Source: Desulfarculaceae bacterium
GTDB lineage: Bacteria > Desulfobacterota > Desulfarculia > Desulfarculales > Desulfarculaceae
NCBI GenBank assembly: GCA_021737645.1
Contig: JAIPDO010000018.1
Span: 1 to 64,000 of the forward strand
Length of the DNA stretch: 64,000 nucleotides
Reading direction: 5' to 3'
Numbering within the stretch: position 1 is the stretch's first letter; each line of letters starts with the position of its first letter. This document shows, piece after piece, positions 1-7,523 of the stretch. Position numbers and translations under genes: made by a program. Under the pieces are notes generated by a model. That model made no database searches, had not been told where the DNA came from, and saw only the letters and a program-made list of their open reading frames with translations.

Positions 1-1
1 G

Positions 2-244
2 CAGCAGATTCTCAACGGCATGAAGGAGATTAGTGCAACCGTGGGCCGCTCCGAGGAAACGGTGCTCAGCCTGAAGCGCCACTACCCCTCCATGCCCATC
101 CGCAAGATCAGCCACGTGTGGACCAGCGAGCGCTCCGTCCTGCTGGATTGGTGGCGCAGGTATGCCATGGGGGAAGTGCCGGAGCCGGAGGCGGAGACGA
201 AGCGGCGTGGAGAAAAGGGGGCGGGTGGGGCAGGGGGGAAATGA
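2..244 (+). CDS. Small helix-turn-helix DNA-binding protein (5' end cut by window)
   Basis: The frame is open from the first bases of the window, so the 5' end is probably missing. An in-frame ATG at 20 has no visible Shine-Dalgarno sequence. The product has the pattern of short HTH proteins: ILNGMKEISATVGRSEETV resembles 'G-x-KEIA-x-x-x-GRSE-x-T', followed by a second half ending VLLDWWRRYA. The C-terminus is a low-complexity Glu/Gly/Lys tail. Such proteins occur in phage, plasmid and excisionase-like contexts, so the role is unclear. A hairpin terminator follows directly. Confidence 0.5.
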   Translation, partial: QQILNGMKEISATVGRSEETVLSLKRHYPSMPIRKISHVWTSERSVLLDWWRRYAMGEVPEPEAETKRRGEKGAGGAGGK

Positions 245-254
245 TTTGAGTTTA

Positions 255-293
255 GCGCCCTTCCCATATTTGGGAGATGGCGCGTCAATTTTT
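255..293 (+). terminator. Probable intrinsic terminator of the HTH gene
   Basis: An imperfect inverted repeat (outer arms GCGCC/GGCGC, inner arms CCCA/TGGG around a short loop) is followed by GTCAATTTTT, 11 bases after the HTH stop codon. The stem has a small internal mismatch, so strength is uncertain. Confidence 0.5.
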
Positions 294-470
294 GGGGAGC
301 ATGCGATGGAGAATAGATAACCCTCTCGTTTGCCCAGGGCAAATTCTCAACTGAAAATAGGATACGTAAGTCAAGCAATGGGTGGGGGGGTAGATAGGTT
401 AATTTGCTTAGCACAAGTCAAAATACCCCCTGCGAATCAAGTCGCTCCTTTCTCGACTCACGGGGCCGGC

Positions 471-510
471 AATAATTTGGGCCGGCCCTATGGCCGGCCC
501 AATATTATTT
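471..510 (-). terminator. Long palindromic hairpin, probable terminator of the betaine operon
   Basis: Arms AATAATTTGGGCCGGCC and GGCCGGCCCAATATTATT flank a 4-base CTAT loop. The stem is nearly perfect, with a GC-rich core and AT-rich flanks. It lies about 20 bases beyond the stop of the minus-strand dimethylglycine methyltransferase gene. The AT-rich outer arms could act as the U-tract in either direction. Confidence 0.6.
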
Positions 511-529
511 GCCTGGTTCGTCCCGCCGG

Positions 530-1369
530 CTAGGCAGCCTTGTAGCTGAAGATGCCCCAGGCCAGGTAGCCTTTTTGGCCGCCTTGGGCCCAGTGACTCA
601 GCCCTCTTTTCATATTGTTGATGTACTCCTGGCTTACCGTCCCGCGCAGTTCCTCCTCGCGCCTTTCGGTTTCCTGCAGGACCCTGGTGTAATGGTTGAC
701 CAACTGCTCGGTGTGGTCATCGAAGCCTCTGTCCTGGAATCCGCGTTCACCCAGGATCTGCCGGTAGAAGCCCGGCGAGCCTAGGTTTTCCAGGTGGATG
801 CGGTCCAGGATGGGCTGCAGCACCTCCGGCGGGCAATCGTCGGCGGCCATGGGGTCGGTGAACACTAACTGCCCCTCTGGCTTGAGCACGCGGCGCACTT
901 CGTCCATAACCCTGGTGCGGTTAGGGCTGTGCAGAATGGCGTCCTGGGACCAGATGATGTCGTAGCTGTCGTCCGGCTTGGGTACGTCCTCAAAGCTAGC
1001 GTCCACCACCTCGACCAGGTGGTCCAAACCCTGCTCCCGGTTCATCTGGCGGTCGCGCTGGTTTTGCACCTCCGATAGGTTCAGGGCGGTCACCCGGCAG
1101 CCGAAATTTTGGGCCAGCCAGCGGGCAGCTCCGCCAAAGCCGGCGCCCAGGTCCAGCACCCGGGTATTCTCGCCGATATCCTCCAGGCGCGAGGCCATGG
1201 TCAGCACCGTGCGTCGGCTGGCCGTGGCGATGTCCTCTTCAGGGTCTCGGTAGAGCCCGATGTGGATGTCCTCGCCGCCCCAGATGGAGTAGTAGAAATT
1301 ATCGGCGTCGCCGCTGTTGTAGTAGTCGCGTGCAACGTCAACCGCACCGCTATTGTCGGTTTGCTCCAT
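530..1369 (-). CDS. bsmB: Sarcosine/dimethylglycine N-methyltransferase (SDMT)
   Basis: A 279-residue class I SAM-dependent methyltransferase predicted to methylate sarcosine and dimethylglycine to glycine betaine, the last steps of de novo compatible-solute synthesis. The N-terminal block around residues 16-40 (ARDYYNSGDADNFYYSIWGG) is characteristic of bacterial SDMT. SAM-binding motif I is VLDLGAGFGGAARWLA near residue 90, and the acidic loop SQDAILHS lies near residue 145. Length fits the family. It is the last gene of metK-ahcY-GSMT-SDMT, two bases after the GSMT stop, so the two are almost certainly cotranslated. Function is inferred from family resemblance and context. Confidence 0.9.
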   Translation of the reverse strand: MEQTDNSGAVDVARDYYNSGDADNFYYSIWGGEDIHIGLYRDPEEDIATASRRTVLTMASRLEDIGENTRVLDLGAGFGGAARWLAQNFGCRVTALNLSEVQNQRDRQMNREQGLDHLVEVVDASFEDVPKPDDSYDIIWSQDAILHSPNRTRVMDEVRRVLKPEGQLVFTDPMAADDCPPEVLQPILDRIHLENLGSPGFYRQILGERGFQDRGFDDHTEQLVNHYTRVLQETERREEELRGTVSQEYINNMKRGLSHWAQGGQKGYLAWGIFSYKAA

Positions 1370-1371
1370 AT

Positions 1372-2184
1372 CTACTGCTCAACCTCCTCGATGAATTCCT
1401 TTTCCGCCACGTGCACGAAGAAATCGGGCTCATCCTCCCGGTAGGTCTCCTGGAAATCGCCGTAGGTAGTGATGCGCTGGAAGCCCACTTCGCCCAACAG
1501 GCGCTTGAGATATTCCTTACGCAGGGGATACATGTTCAGGTGGAACTTGCAGCCGTCCTTGAAGCGGTAGACGAAACGGGCCAGGCCCTCGTCCATGTGT
1601 TCCGGCTCGGCCACGACGCCGTCACCGCAATAGTAGTACTTGTGCTTGCTGCTGAATCCATCGTCCAACATGCTGTCGTAGTTGCGCTGGTCGATAACCA
1701 GCACGCCGTCGTGGGCCAGCATGGCGTAGTACTCGGCCAAGGCCTTGCGGCGGTCCCTCTCTTTGAACAGGTGGGTGAAGGAGTTGCCCAGGCAGATGAT
1801 GGCGTCGAATTCGCCGTGCACGTCGCGGTTGAGGAAACGCCAGTCCGCGCAGCAGGTGTTGAGGATGAAGCCGTGACGCTTGGCGTTTTCAAAGGCCTTG
1901 GACAGCATCTGGGGGCTGCCGTCCACGCTGGTGACGTCAAAGCCCTCGGTAAGCAGGCGCACGGAATGGAAGCCCGTGCCTGTGGCCACATCCAGGATCT
2001 TTTGGGCGCCGCGTTCCTTGAGGGCGCGGATGAAAAAATCGCCCTCGCTCTCGGCCCGCGCCTCCCAGTCGATGAGTTCGTCCCATTTGTCGGCAAAGGT
2101 GGTTACGTATTCTTCCTGGTAGTGGTCGCTTTCGCGCATCCCCACCGGGTCCAAACCAAAGTTTTGTGTAGTCACAAAAGACAT
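1372..2184 (-). CDS. bsmA: Glycine/sarcosine N-methyltransferase (GSMT)
   Basis: Predicted to methylate glycine to sarcosine and dimethylglycine, using SAM and releasing S-adenosylhomocysteine. The start was set at the ATG at 2184 (MSFVTTQNFGLDP) because a GGGAGAAG Shine-Dalgarno precedes it; the open frame continues upstream into the end of ahcY without a ribosome site. The 270-residue product has motif I ILDVATGTGFHSVRLL, an acidic VTSVDGSPQML strand, and YADKWDELIDW-like N-terminal residues typical of GSMT. With the downstream SDMT it forms the two-enzyme betaine pathway known from halophilic bacteria and cyanobacteria. Confidence 0.9.
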   Translation of the reverse strand: MSFVTTQNFGLDPVGMRESDHYQEEYVTTFADKWDELIDWEARAESEGDFFIRALKERGAQKILDVATGTGFHSVRLLTEGFDVTSVDGSPQMLSKAFENAKRHGFILNTCCADWRFLNRDVHGEFDAIICLGNSFTHLFKERDRRKALAEYYAMLAHDGVLVIDQRNYDSMLDDGFSSKHKYYYCGDGVVAEPEHMDEGLARFVYRFKDGCKFHLNMYPLRKEYLKRLLGEVGFQRITTYGDFQETYREDEPDFFVHVAEKEFIEEVEQ

Positions 2185-2221
2185 TTCTGCTTCTCCCTGA
2201 ATTGGGCAGTCAAATAGCATT

Positions 2222-3673
2222 TTAGTAGCGATAGTGCTCGGGCTTGAAGGGGCCTTCCACGGGCACATCGATATAGTCGGCCTGCTTGGGGTCCAGCTTG
2301 GTCAGCTTGGCCCCCAGCTTGTTCAGGTGCAACCTGGCCACCTCCTCATCCAACTCCTTGGACAGAGTGGTCACCCCCACCTCGTGCTGATTGGTCCACA
2401 GGTCTATCTGGGCCAAGGTCTGGTTGGTGAAGGAATTGGACATCACGAAGCTGGGGTGCCCGGTGGCGCAGCCCAGGTTGACCAGTCTGCCGTCGGCCAA
2501 CAGGTAGATGCTGTGGCCGTCTTCAAAGGTGTATTTGTCCACCTGCGGTTTGATGTTGGTCTTGACCACTCCGGGCCACTCGTTGAGGCGGTCCACCTGG
2601 ATCTCGTTGTCGAAATGACCGATGTTGCAAACGATGGCCTGGTCCTTCATGCCGGCCATGTGTTCGGCGGTGATCACGTCGCAGTTGCCGGTGGTGGTCA
2701 CGAAGATGTCGGCCTCGGCCAAGGCGTCATCCATGGTAACCACCTTGTGGCCGGCCATTAGCGCCTGCAGGGCGCAGATGGGGTCTATCTCGCTGATCAT
2801 CACCCGAGCCTTGTGGCTGGCCAAGGCTTCAGCCGAGCCCTTGCCCACATCTCCGTAGCCGCAGACCATGGCGGTCTTGCCCGCTACCATGACGTCGGTG
2901 GCCCGCTTGATGCCGTCCACCAGGGACTCGCGACAACCGTAGATGTTGTCGAACTTGCTCTTGGTAACCGAGTCGTTGACGTTGATGGCCGGCACCAGGA
3001 GTTCACCCCGGCTCTGCATCTGATAAAGACGGTGGACGCCGGTGGTGGTCTCTTCGCTGACCCCCTTCCAATCCTTGACTACCCGGTGCCAAAAGCCTTC
3101 GTCCTCGGATAGCGTCTGCTTGAGGGTGGCGTTGACTATCTTGAGTTCCTTGTTGTCGGTGGGCTCGTCCAAGATGGCCTGATCATCTTCCGCGGCGTGG
3201 CCCCGGTGGATGAGCAAAGTGGCGTCGCCGCCGTCATCCACCACCAGGTTGGGCCCTTGGCCGCCGGGAAAGGTCAGCGCCTGCTTGGTGCACCACCAGT
3301 AATCCTCCAGGGTCTCTCCCTTCCAGGCATACACAGGTACGCCGGCCTCGGCGATGGCCGCGGCGGCGTGGTCCTGGGTGGAGTAGATGTTGCACGAGGC
3401 CCAGCGCACCTGGGCTCCCAAGGACACCAGGGTCTCGATGAGAACGGCGGTCTGGATGGTCATGTGCAGGGAGCCGGAGATGCGCGCCCCGGACAGGGGC
3501 TTGTCCGCGCCGTATTGTTCGCGGGTGGCCATGAGGCCGGGCATTTCCTTTTCCGCGATTTCCATCTCGCGGCGGCCCCATTGGGCCAGGCCGATATCCG
3601 CTACCTTGTAGTCGCCGGCCGCCGCCAGGGCGGCCTGATCATTCAACACGTTTTGGGCTGTTTTGGCGCTCAT
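2222..3673 (-). CDS. ahcY: Adenosylhomocysteinase (S-adenosyl-L-homocysteine hydrolase)
   Basis: A 483-residue cytosolic NAD-dependent enzyme that splits S-adenosylhomocysteine into adenosine and homocysteine, relieving product inhibition of methyltransferases. Visible signatures are the substrate-domain block around [15 protein letters not shown], the NAD-binding [15 protein letters not shown], and the conserved C-terminal PFKPEHYRY. Length matches the long bacterial type. It lies 2 bases from metK and about 40 from GSMT. In this operon its job is probably to clear the three SAH molecules made per betaine. No methionine synthase is seen nearby to close the cycle. Confidence 0.97.
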   Translation of the reverse strand: MSAKTAQNVLNDQAALAAAGDYKVADIGLAQWGRREMEIAEKEMPGLMATREQYGADKPLSGARISGSLHMTIQTAVLIETLVSLGAQVRWASCNIYSTQDHAAAAIAEAGVPVYAWKGETLEDYWWCTKQALTFPGGQGPNLVVDDGGDATLLIHRGHAAEDDQAILDEPTDNKELKIVNATLKQTLSEDEGFWHRVVKDWKGVSEETTTGVHRLYQMQSRGELLVPAINVNDSVTKSKFDNIYGCRESLVDGIKRATDVMVAGKTAMVCGYGDVGKGSAEALASHKARVMISEIDPICALQALMAGHKVVTMDDALAEADIFVTTTGNCDVITAEHMAGMKDQAIVCNIGHFDNEIQVDRLNEWPGVVKTNIKPQVDKYTFEDGHSIYLLADGRLVNLGCATGHPSFVMSNSFTNQTLAQIDLWTNQHEVGVTTLSKELDEEVARLHLNKLGAKLTKLDPKQADYIDVPVEGPFKPEHYRY

Positions 3674-3675
3674 AA

Positions 3676-4875
3676 TTATGCGGCATCCTTAATGTTGGCG
3701 ATTTCGGCCAGCTTGTGGGCCTTTGGGGTCTGTTCCCAGGGGAAAAGGTTGCGGCCGAAGTGGCCGTACACCGCTGTCTGTTGATAGGACCAGCCGCGGG
3801 GCTGGGTGAGATTCAGTTGGTCGATGATGGCGGCGGGGCGGAAGTCGAAAATCGCATCCGATTCCAGGATTCCTTGCAGCTCCTGGTCATCAAGCTTGCC
3901 GGTGCCGTAGGTGTCCACGTTGATGGAAAGTGGCTCGGCCACGCCGATGGCATAGGCCACTTGAATCTCGCAACGGTCAGCCAGGCCGGCGGCCACGATG
4001 GTCTTGGCCGCGTAGCGCGCGTAATAAGCGGCCGAGCGGTCTACCTTGGATGGATCCTTACCCGAGAAGGCGCCACCGCCGTGGGCTCCCACTCCGCCGT
4101 AGGTGTCCACGATGATTTTGCGGCCGGTCAATCCGGCATCAGCGTAGGGCCCACCCAGGACAAAGGCGCCAGTGGGGTTAATGTAGAACTTGGTCTTTTT
4201 GGTCAGCAGCCCGGTGGGCTCCAGTACCTGTTTGGCGGCGGCGGCAAGGTCCTTTTTGATCCGGACGTGATCCACATCGTCGGTCTGGTGGGAAATGACC
4301 ACCGAGGTCAGCTCCTTGGGCTGGCCTTTGACGTAGCGCACCGAGACCTGGCTCTTGGCATCGGGGCGCAGGTAAGCGATGGTGCCGTTTTTGCGCAACA
4401 GGGTCAGGTGATGCAACAGCCTGTGGCTGAAGGCTATGGGCGCGGGCAGCATCTCCGCGGTTTCGTTGGTGGCATAACCAAACATCATGCCCTGGTCGCC
4501 GGCTCCCTGTTCTTGGTAGAGGCCTTCACCCTCGCTTACCCCCTGGCTGATGTCCGGGGACTGGCCGTGCAGGCGTGACAGGTACTTGAAGGACTTGTCC
4601 CAAAAGAGAAGCTCTTCGCTGTCGTAGCCGATGTCCTTGACCACCTGGCGGGCTATGGCCTCGGTGTCAATTTTTTCCCACCCATGGCAGGTAATTTCTC
4701 CCAGGTTGATAAGGGTGTCGTGAGCCACCGCAGTTTCACAGGCCACCCGTGCTGTGGGGTCATTTTCCAGGCATGCGTCGAGAACCGCGTCCGAGATCTG
4801 GTCGCAAAGCTTGTCCGGGTGGCCCTCGCCAACGGATTCAGAGGTGAATACATGGTCAGCGCGAATCTTGCTCAT
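3676..4875 (-). CDS. metK: S-adenosylmethionine synthetase
   Basis: Makes SAM from methionine and ATP. The ATG at 4875 ([20 protein letters not shown]) was chosen: an AAGGAA ribosome site precedes it, and the conserved [17 protein letters not shown] motif then sits at the usual position. Other signatures are the [15 protein letters not shown] motif and the [17 protein letters not shown]-loop-like motif. At 399 residues it is slightly longer than E. coli MetK. It is first in the betaine operon, which suggests SAM supply is raised together with demand. A long AT-rich leader lies upstream. Confidence 0.97.
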   Translation of the reverse strand: MSKIRADHVFTSESVGEGHPDKLCDQISDAVLDACLENDPTARVACETAVAHDTLINLGEITCHGWEKIDTEAIARQVVKDIGYDSEELLFWDKSFKYLSRLHGQSPDISQGVSEGEGLYQEQGAGDQGMMFGYATNETAEMLPAPIAFSHRLLHHLTLLRKNGTIAYLRPDAKSQVSVRYVKGQPKELTSVVISHQTDDVDHVRIKKDLAAAAKQVLEPTGLLTKKTKFYINPTGAFVLGGPYADAGLTGRKIIVDTYGGVGAHGGGAFSGKDPSKVDRSAAYYARYAAKTIVAAGLADRCEIQVAYAIGVAEPLSINVDTYGTGKLDDQELQGILESDAIFDFRPAAIIDQLNLTQPRGWSYQQTAVYGHFGRNLFPWEQTPKAHKLAEIANIKDAA

Positions 4876-5526
4876 GTTTTCTAATTCCTTTCTTTTGCCT
4901 GGTTTACAGCTTCGACGGTAGCCCAAGGATAAACGTCCATAAGCCCGTTTTCCGCAAAGAGGCTGGTTATGGTCGTCTTGTTATGAAAAAGGAGTTGGTT
5001 CGGAGAATTGTTCCCTATTGTGAGCGGTTAGCCTGCCGGTGCCGACAAGTTTGAATGGCATTAAGATAAGCAAGGCCCGTTCCAATATTCGGATTGCTGG
5101 GACAACTATCTGTTTTGTATAGAATATTTTTAACAGTCTTCTTGCAGGATAGGCGATGAAACTGAGATGAAACGGACAAGAGTGTTTTTTATTCATATTT
5201 CGGGTAAAAATTGCACAGTTATTTACAAGTATGTGCCATAAGTGTGCAGGTATTAAACCCTGTGGATTTACGCGGCCAACGACACCCCAATTAAATGGAG
5301 TAAATATAGCTTCATTTTAAATATAATATGTTCGCAATATCCCCCTGAAAACATTCTTGTAATCGTCATGCGCCTGAGCCGAAAAAAGTAGCGGCATTTT
5401 GAAAAAGTATAATTGTATAATATATGCACACGACATAGCTTGCAATGTAACTGCTTTTCCTATAACAGATAGTCAGGAAATTGATTGTCCTGCCACGACC
5501 CAATAGCCCGACTCCCGGTGTATTGA
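4876..5526. other. 650-base AT-rich divergent intergenic region
   Basis: This stretch separates metK (minus) from the sigma-54 activator (plus) and is visibly richer in A+T than its surroundings. It holds candidate promoters near 5408-5466. There is a hairpin at 4937-4972 about 60 bases before metK, with arms CCATAA/TTATGG and GCC/GGC, one side bulged. Several short inverted motifs are also present. No convincing coding sequence was seen. The reading frames in it lack ribosome sites and family resemblance. Confidence 0.6.
5417..5445 (-). promoter_or_regulatory. Candidate sigma-70 promoter for the metK-betaine operon
   Basis: On the minus strand a TTGCAA hexamer (5440-5445) and TATTAT (5417-5422) are separated by 17 bases, a good match to -35/-10 spacing with 4/6 and 5/6 matches. 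If used, the transcript would carry a leader of about 530 bases before metK. On the plus strand two TATAAT boxes (5408-5413, 5416-5421) and TATAAC (5461-5466) could serve the divergent regulator, but none has a good -35. Confidence 0.3.
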
Positions 5527-6894
5527 ATGCCTGAGCTAGATGACTCCATAAAAATCCTTTGCGTGGACCCCGGCAGGGAAATCTTCCGGCAACTGCAGGA
5601 CGTGTTCGCCGATAGCTCCACTAGAGTGATCCTGGAGTTGAGCATCGGGCGGGTGCTGGAGCGTTTTGAGAAAGATGATTTCGAGGTGCTGGTAATCGCC
5701 AGCGCCGCCTTGCGCTCCAACCAGGGCGTGGGCATCGAACTGTTGGAAGTGGTCTCAGCCAAGAGCCCTGGCACCCGCATCCTTTTTTTGATCAACCCCA
5801 AGGAAATCAAGCTTGCCGCCTCCGCCCTAAAGGCGGGCAGCTACCATTACTCCAAGCTTCCGGTTAGTAGCGAGGAGCTAAAGCTGCTAGTGGAATCGGC
5901 CCTGGACCAGCGGCCCCGCTACGCCCCCAATCTGCTTTTAAAATCCAGCAAAAAGTCTTCCACCTTCGAAAGCATGGTGGGTGGCTCCACCGCCATGCGA
6001 GAGGTATACCGCCAAATACGCCAGGCAGCGGCCACCGATATTCCTGTGTTGCTCTCCGGCGAAACCGGAACAGGCAAGGATTTGGCCAGTCAGGCCATAC
6101 ATCAGCTATCAAGTCGCAAAGATGGTCCTTACGTACCGGTACATCTTGGTGCTTTGCCAGAAGATTTGGTGGCCAGTGAGCTGTTCGGCCATGAAAAGGG
6201 CTCTTTCACCGGAGCTTGGGAGCATCGCTTGGGATGCTTCGAGTTGGCCGACAAAGGCACCGTATTTCTGGATGAGATATCCACGGTGGAGGAGAAAATC
6301 CAGATCAGCCTGCTGCGCCTCTTGGAAGACAGCACGGTGCACCGAATCGGCGGTGTGAAGGGCCGTAAGGTGAGCGTCCGGGTGATCGCCGCCACCAACG
6401 AGGATCTAGAGGATTCCGTAAAGCGCGGTGCCTTTAGGGAAGACTTGTTTTTCAGGCTGGACGTGTTGCATATCCACCTGCCGCCGTTAAAGCAGCGCGA
6501 CGGAGACGTGCCCCTACTAATCGGTCATTTTCTAAAGGAATTCAACCGGGCCTACGACAAATCGGTGGTGGGCATCTCCCCCGAGTGCGTCACCCGTTTG
6601 CACGCCTACGACTGGCCGGGCAATGTGCGCGAGCTAAAGAACGTAATCAACCGGGCCATGGTGGTATGTGTGGGCGACGTGCTGCTGCCAGAGCATCTGC
6701 CCGGCCGACTGCGCGACAAGCAAAGCGGCCGGGCCATGGTCAGCCTGCCCGTTGGCTCGACTCTGGAAGAAATGGAGCGCGAGTTGGTCAAGCGCACCCT
6801 GGACTACACGGGAGGCAACCGCAGCCGGGCCGCCGAGTTATTGGGCATCAGTCGGCGCACCTTTTATAACAAGATGGACCGCTTCAATCTTTGA
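5527..6894 (+). CDS. Sigma-54-dependent transcriptional activator with degenerate receiver domain
   Basis: A 455-residue NtrC-type protein. Residues 1-125 form a receiver-like fold, but the phosphoacceptor position reads VLVIASAAL (no Asp) and the acidic pocket is reduced to VDPG; the Lys of YHYSKLP remains. The AAA+ domain (about 145-380) has Walker A GETGTGKD, the sigma-54 contact loop GSFTGA, Walker B GTVFLDEIS and arginine-finger region FREDLFFRLD. A Fis-type HTH ends the protein (NRSRAAELLGISRRTFYNKM). It is probably phosphorylation-independent or controlled by another partner. Its ATG is the first possible start (a stop lies just upstream), without a clear ribosome site. Targets are unknown; rpoN itself is in this window. 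Confidence 0.9.
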   Translation: MPELDDSIKILCVDPGREIFRQLQDVFADSSTRVILELSIGRVLERFEKDDFEVLVIASAALRSNQGVGIELLEVVSAKSPGTRILFLINPKEIKLAASALKAGSYHYSKLPVSSEELKLLVESALDQRPRYAPNLLLKSSKKSSTFESMVGGSTAMREVYRQIRQAAATDIPVLLSGETGTGKDLASQAIHQLSSRKDGPYVPVHLGALPEDLVASELFGHEKGSFTGAWEHRLGCFELADKGTVFLDEISTVEEKIQISLLRLLEDSTVHRIGGVKGRKVSVRVIAATNEDLEDSVKRGAFREDLFFRLDVLHIHLPPLKQRDGDVPLLIGHFLKEFNRAYDKSVVGISPECVTRLHAYDWPGNVRELKNVINRAMVVCVGDVLLPEHLPGRLRDKQSGRAMVSLPVGSTLEEMERELVKRTLDYTGGNRSRAAELLGISRRTFYNKMDRFNL

Positions 6895-7295
6895 GGCCTT
6901 TTCCAAGCCCAATAAGGTGCACTGCCGTTTGTATTGGCGCCGTCGGTCGGCCCGGGGCTGGCGCGTCTATGCCTGCCTGGCCCAGGCGGCGGCCGGGGCG
7001 GTAAGGCTGAAGGCCGCCAAGGCCAAGCGAATGTGCGGCTTCCTGCAAATTACCTGAGAACAGGAACCCGGCAAGGGCACGAAAGGCGACTACGATTTGT
7101 CCCTCTGGCCTGTCGCCCGGGGATAAGGAAGTCAGCTCCGGGCATCTCTATTGCCGTCAAGCTGAAAGATTCCGCTCCGTTCCCTTTATGCCCCCTTCTT
7201 TGCCTCGTCTTCCCCGCTTTTCCAGATAGCCACAAAACCCAGGCTTAGCCTTTGCGTGAACAACCGGGAACTTTCCCGAGTCACGCGAGGTGCCC
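6895..7295. other. Intergenic junction between regulator and phage-type cassette
   Basis: About 400 bases with no supported gene. Open frames here have no ribosome site and no recognisable protein. It holds a 16-base stretch at 6935-6950 that matches the 3' end of the tRNA-Leu gene at 25386-25401 at 14 of 16 positions, and a short palindrome at 7265-7278 just ahead of the first phage gene. No convincing promoter was found. Confidence 0.5.
7265..7278. promoter_or_regulatory. Short palindrome, possible operator
   Basis: CGGGAA-CT-TTCCCG is a perfect 6-base inverted repeat around a 2-base centre. It is 17 bases before the ATG of the first cassette gene. It could be an operator, but a chance palindrome is possible in this composition. 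Confidence 0.25.
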
Positions 7296-7523
7296 ATGGG
7301 CTTTACAACCTGGACCGCTCTCCACGATCAGCTACTTGACGACCTGGCCAGCGGCCAGTGGTCCGTGAAGTCCTACACCAAGGGCAACCACAGCGTCACG
7401 TATCGCAGCCTTAAAGAGTTCAAGGAGTACATCGAGTGGGTTAGAGAACAGGCTGATGCCGAGGCAGTAACGGTCTACGGGCGCACCTATCTGAAGCCCA
7501 TGGGGCGTAACGATCATGGCTAA
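7296..7523 (+). CDS. gpW-like head-tail joining protein
   Basis: A 75-residue protein with the gpW pattern: a helical start (TTWTALHDQLLDDLASGQW) then SVTYRSLKEFKEYIEWV, like lambda W, which plugs the portal vertex before tail joining. ATG at 7296 was chosen over the GTG at 7290 because GAGG lies 5 bases before it. It overlaps the portal gene by 8 bases. In lambda this gene follows the large terminase subunit directly, but here nothing like terminase precedes it. Confidence 0.7.
   Translation: MGFTTWTALHDQLLDDLASGQWSVKSYTKGNHSVTYRSLKEFKEYIEWVREQADAEAVTVYGRTYLKPMGRNDHG

Noticed and set aside
1330-2217. A long plus-strand open frame antisense to GSMT.
   Set aside because: It mirrors codon bias of the real gene in high-GC DNA and has no family match. 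Similar antisense frames over the capsid, ispG and proS genes were rejected for the same reason.
4981-5196. A 71-codon minus-strand open frame in the leader.
   Set aside because: No ribosome site, no recognisable motif, odd composition; not supported as a gene.
5224-5238. A TGGCAC-like sigma-54 promoter on the minus strand upstream of metK (TGGCAC followed by TTGT).
   Set aside because: The spacing between the GG and the downstream element is one base short and the GC is replaced by GT, so it does not fit the -24/-12 consensus.
4876-5439. A known SAM or SAH riboswitch before metK-ahcY.
   Set aside because: By eye none of the conserved cores of SAM-I, SAM-II or the SAH riboswitch is present; only a simple hairpin at 4937-4972 was found. 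A covariance search would settle it.
6934-7248. An open frame in the gap before the phage cassette that could be a terminase remnant.
   Set aside because: The translation is Gly/Arg/Pro-rich with no terminase or other motif and no ribosome site.
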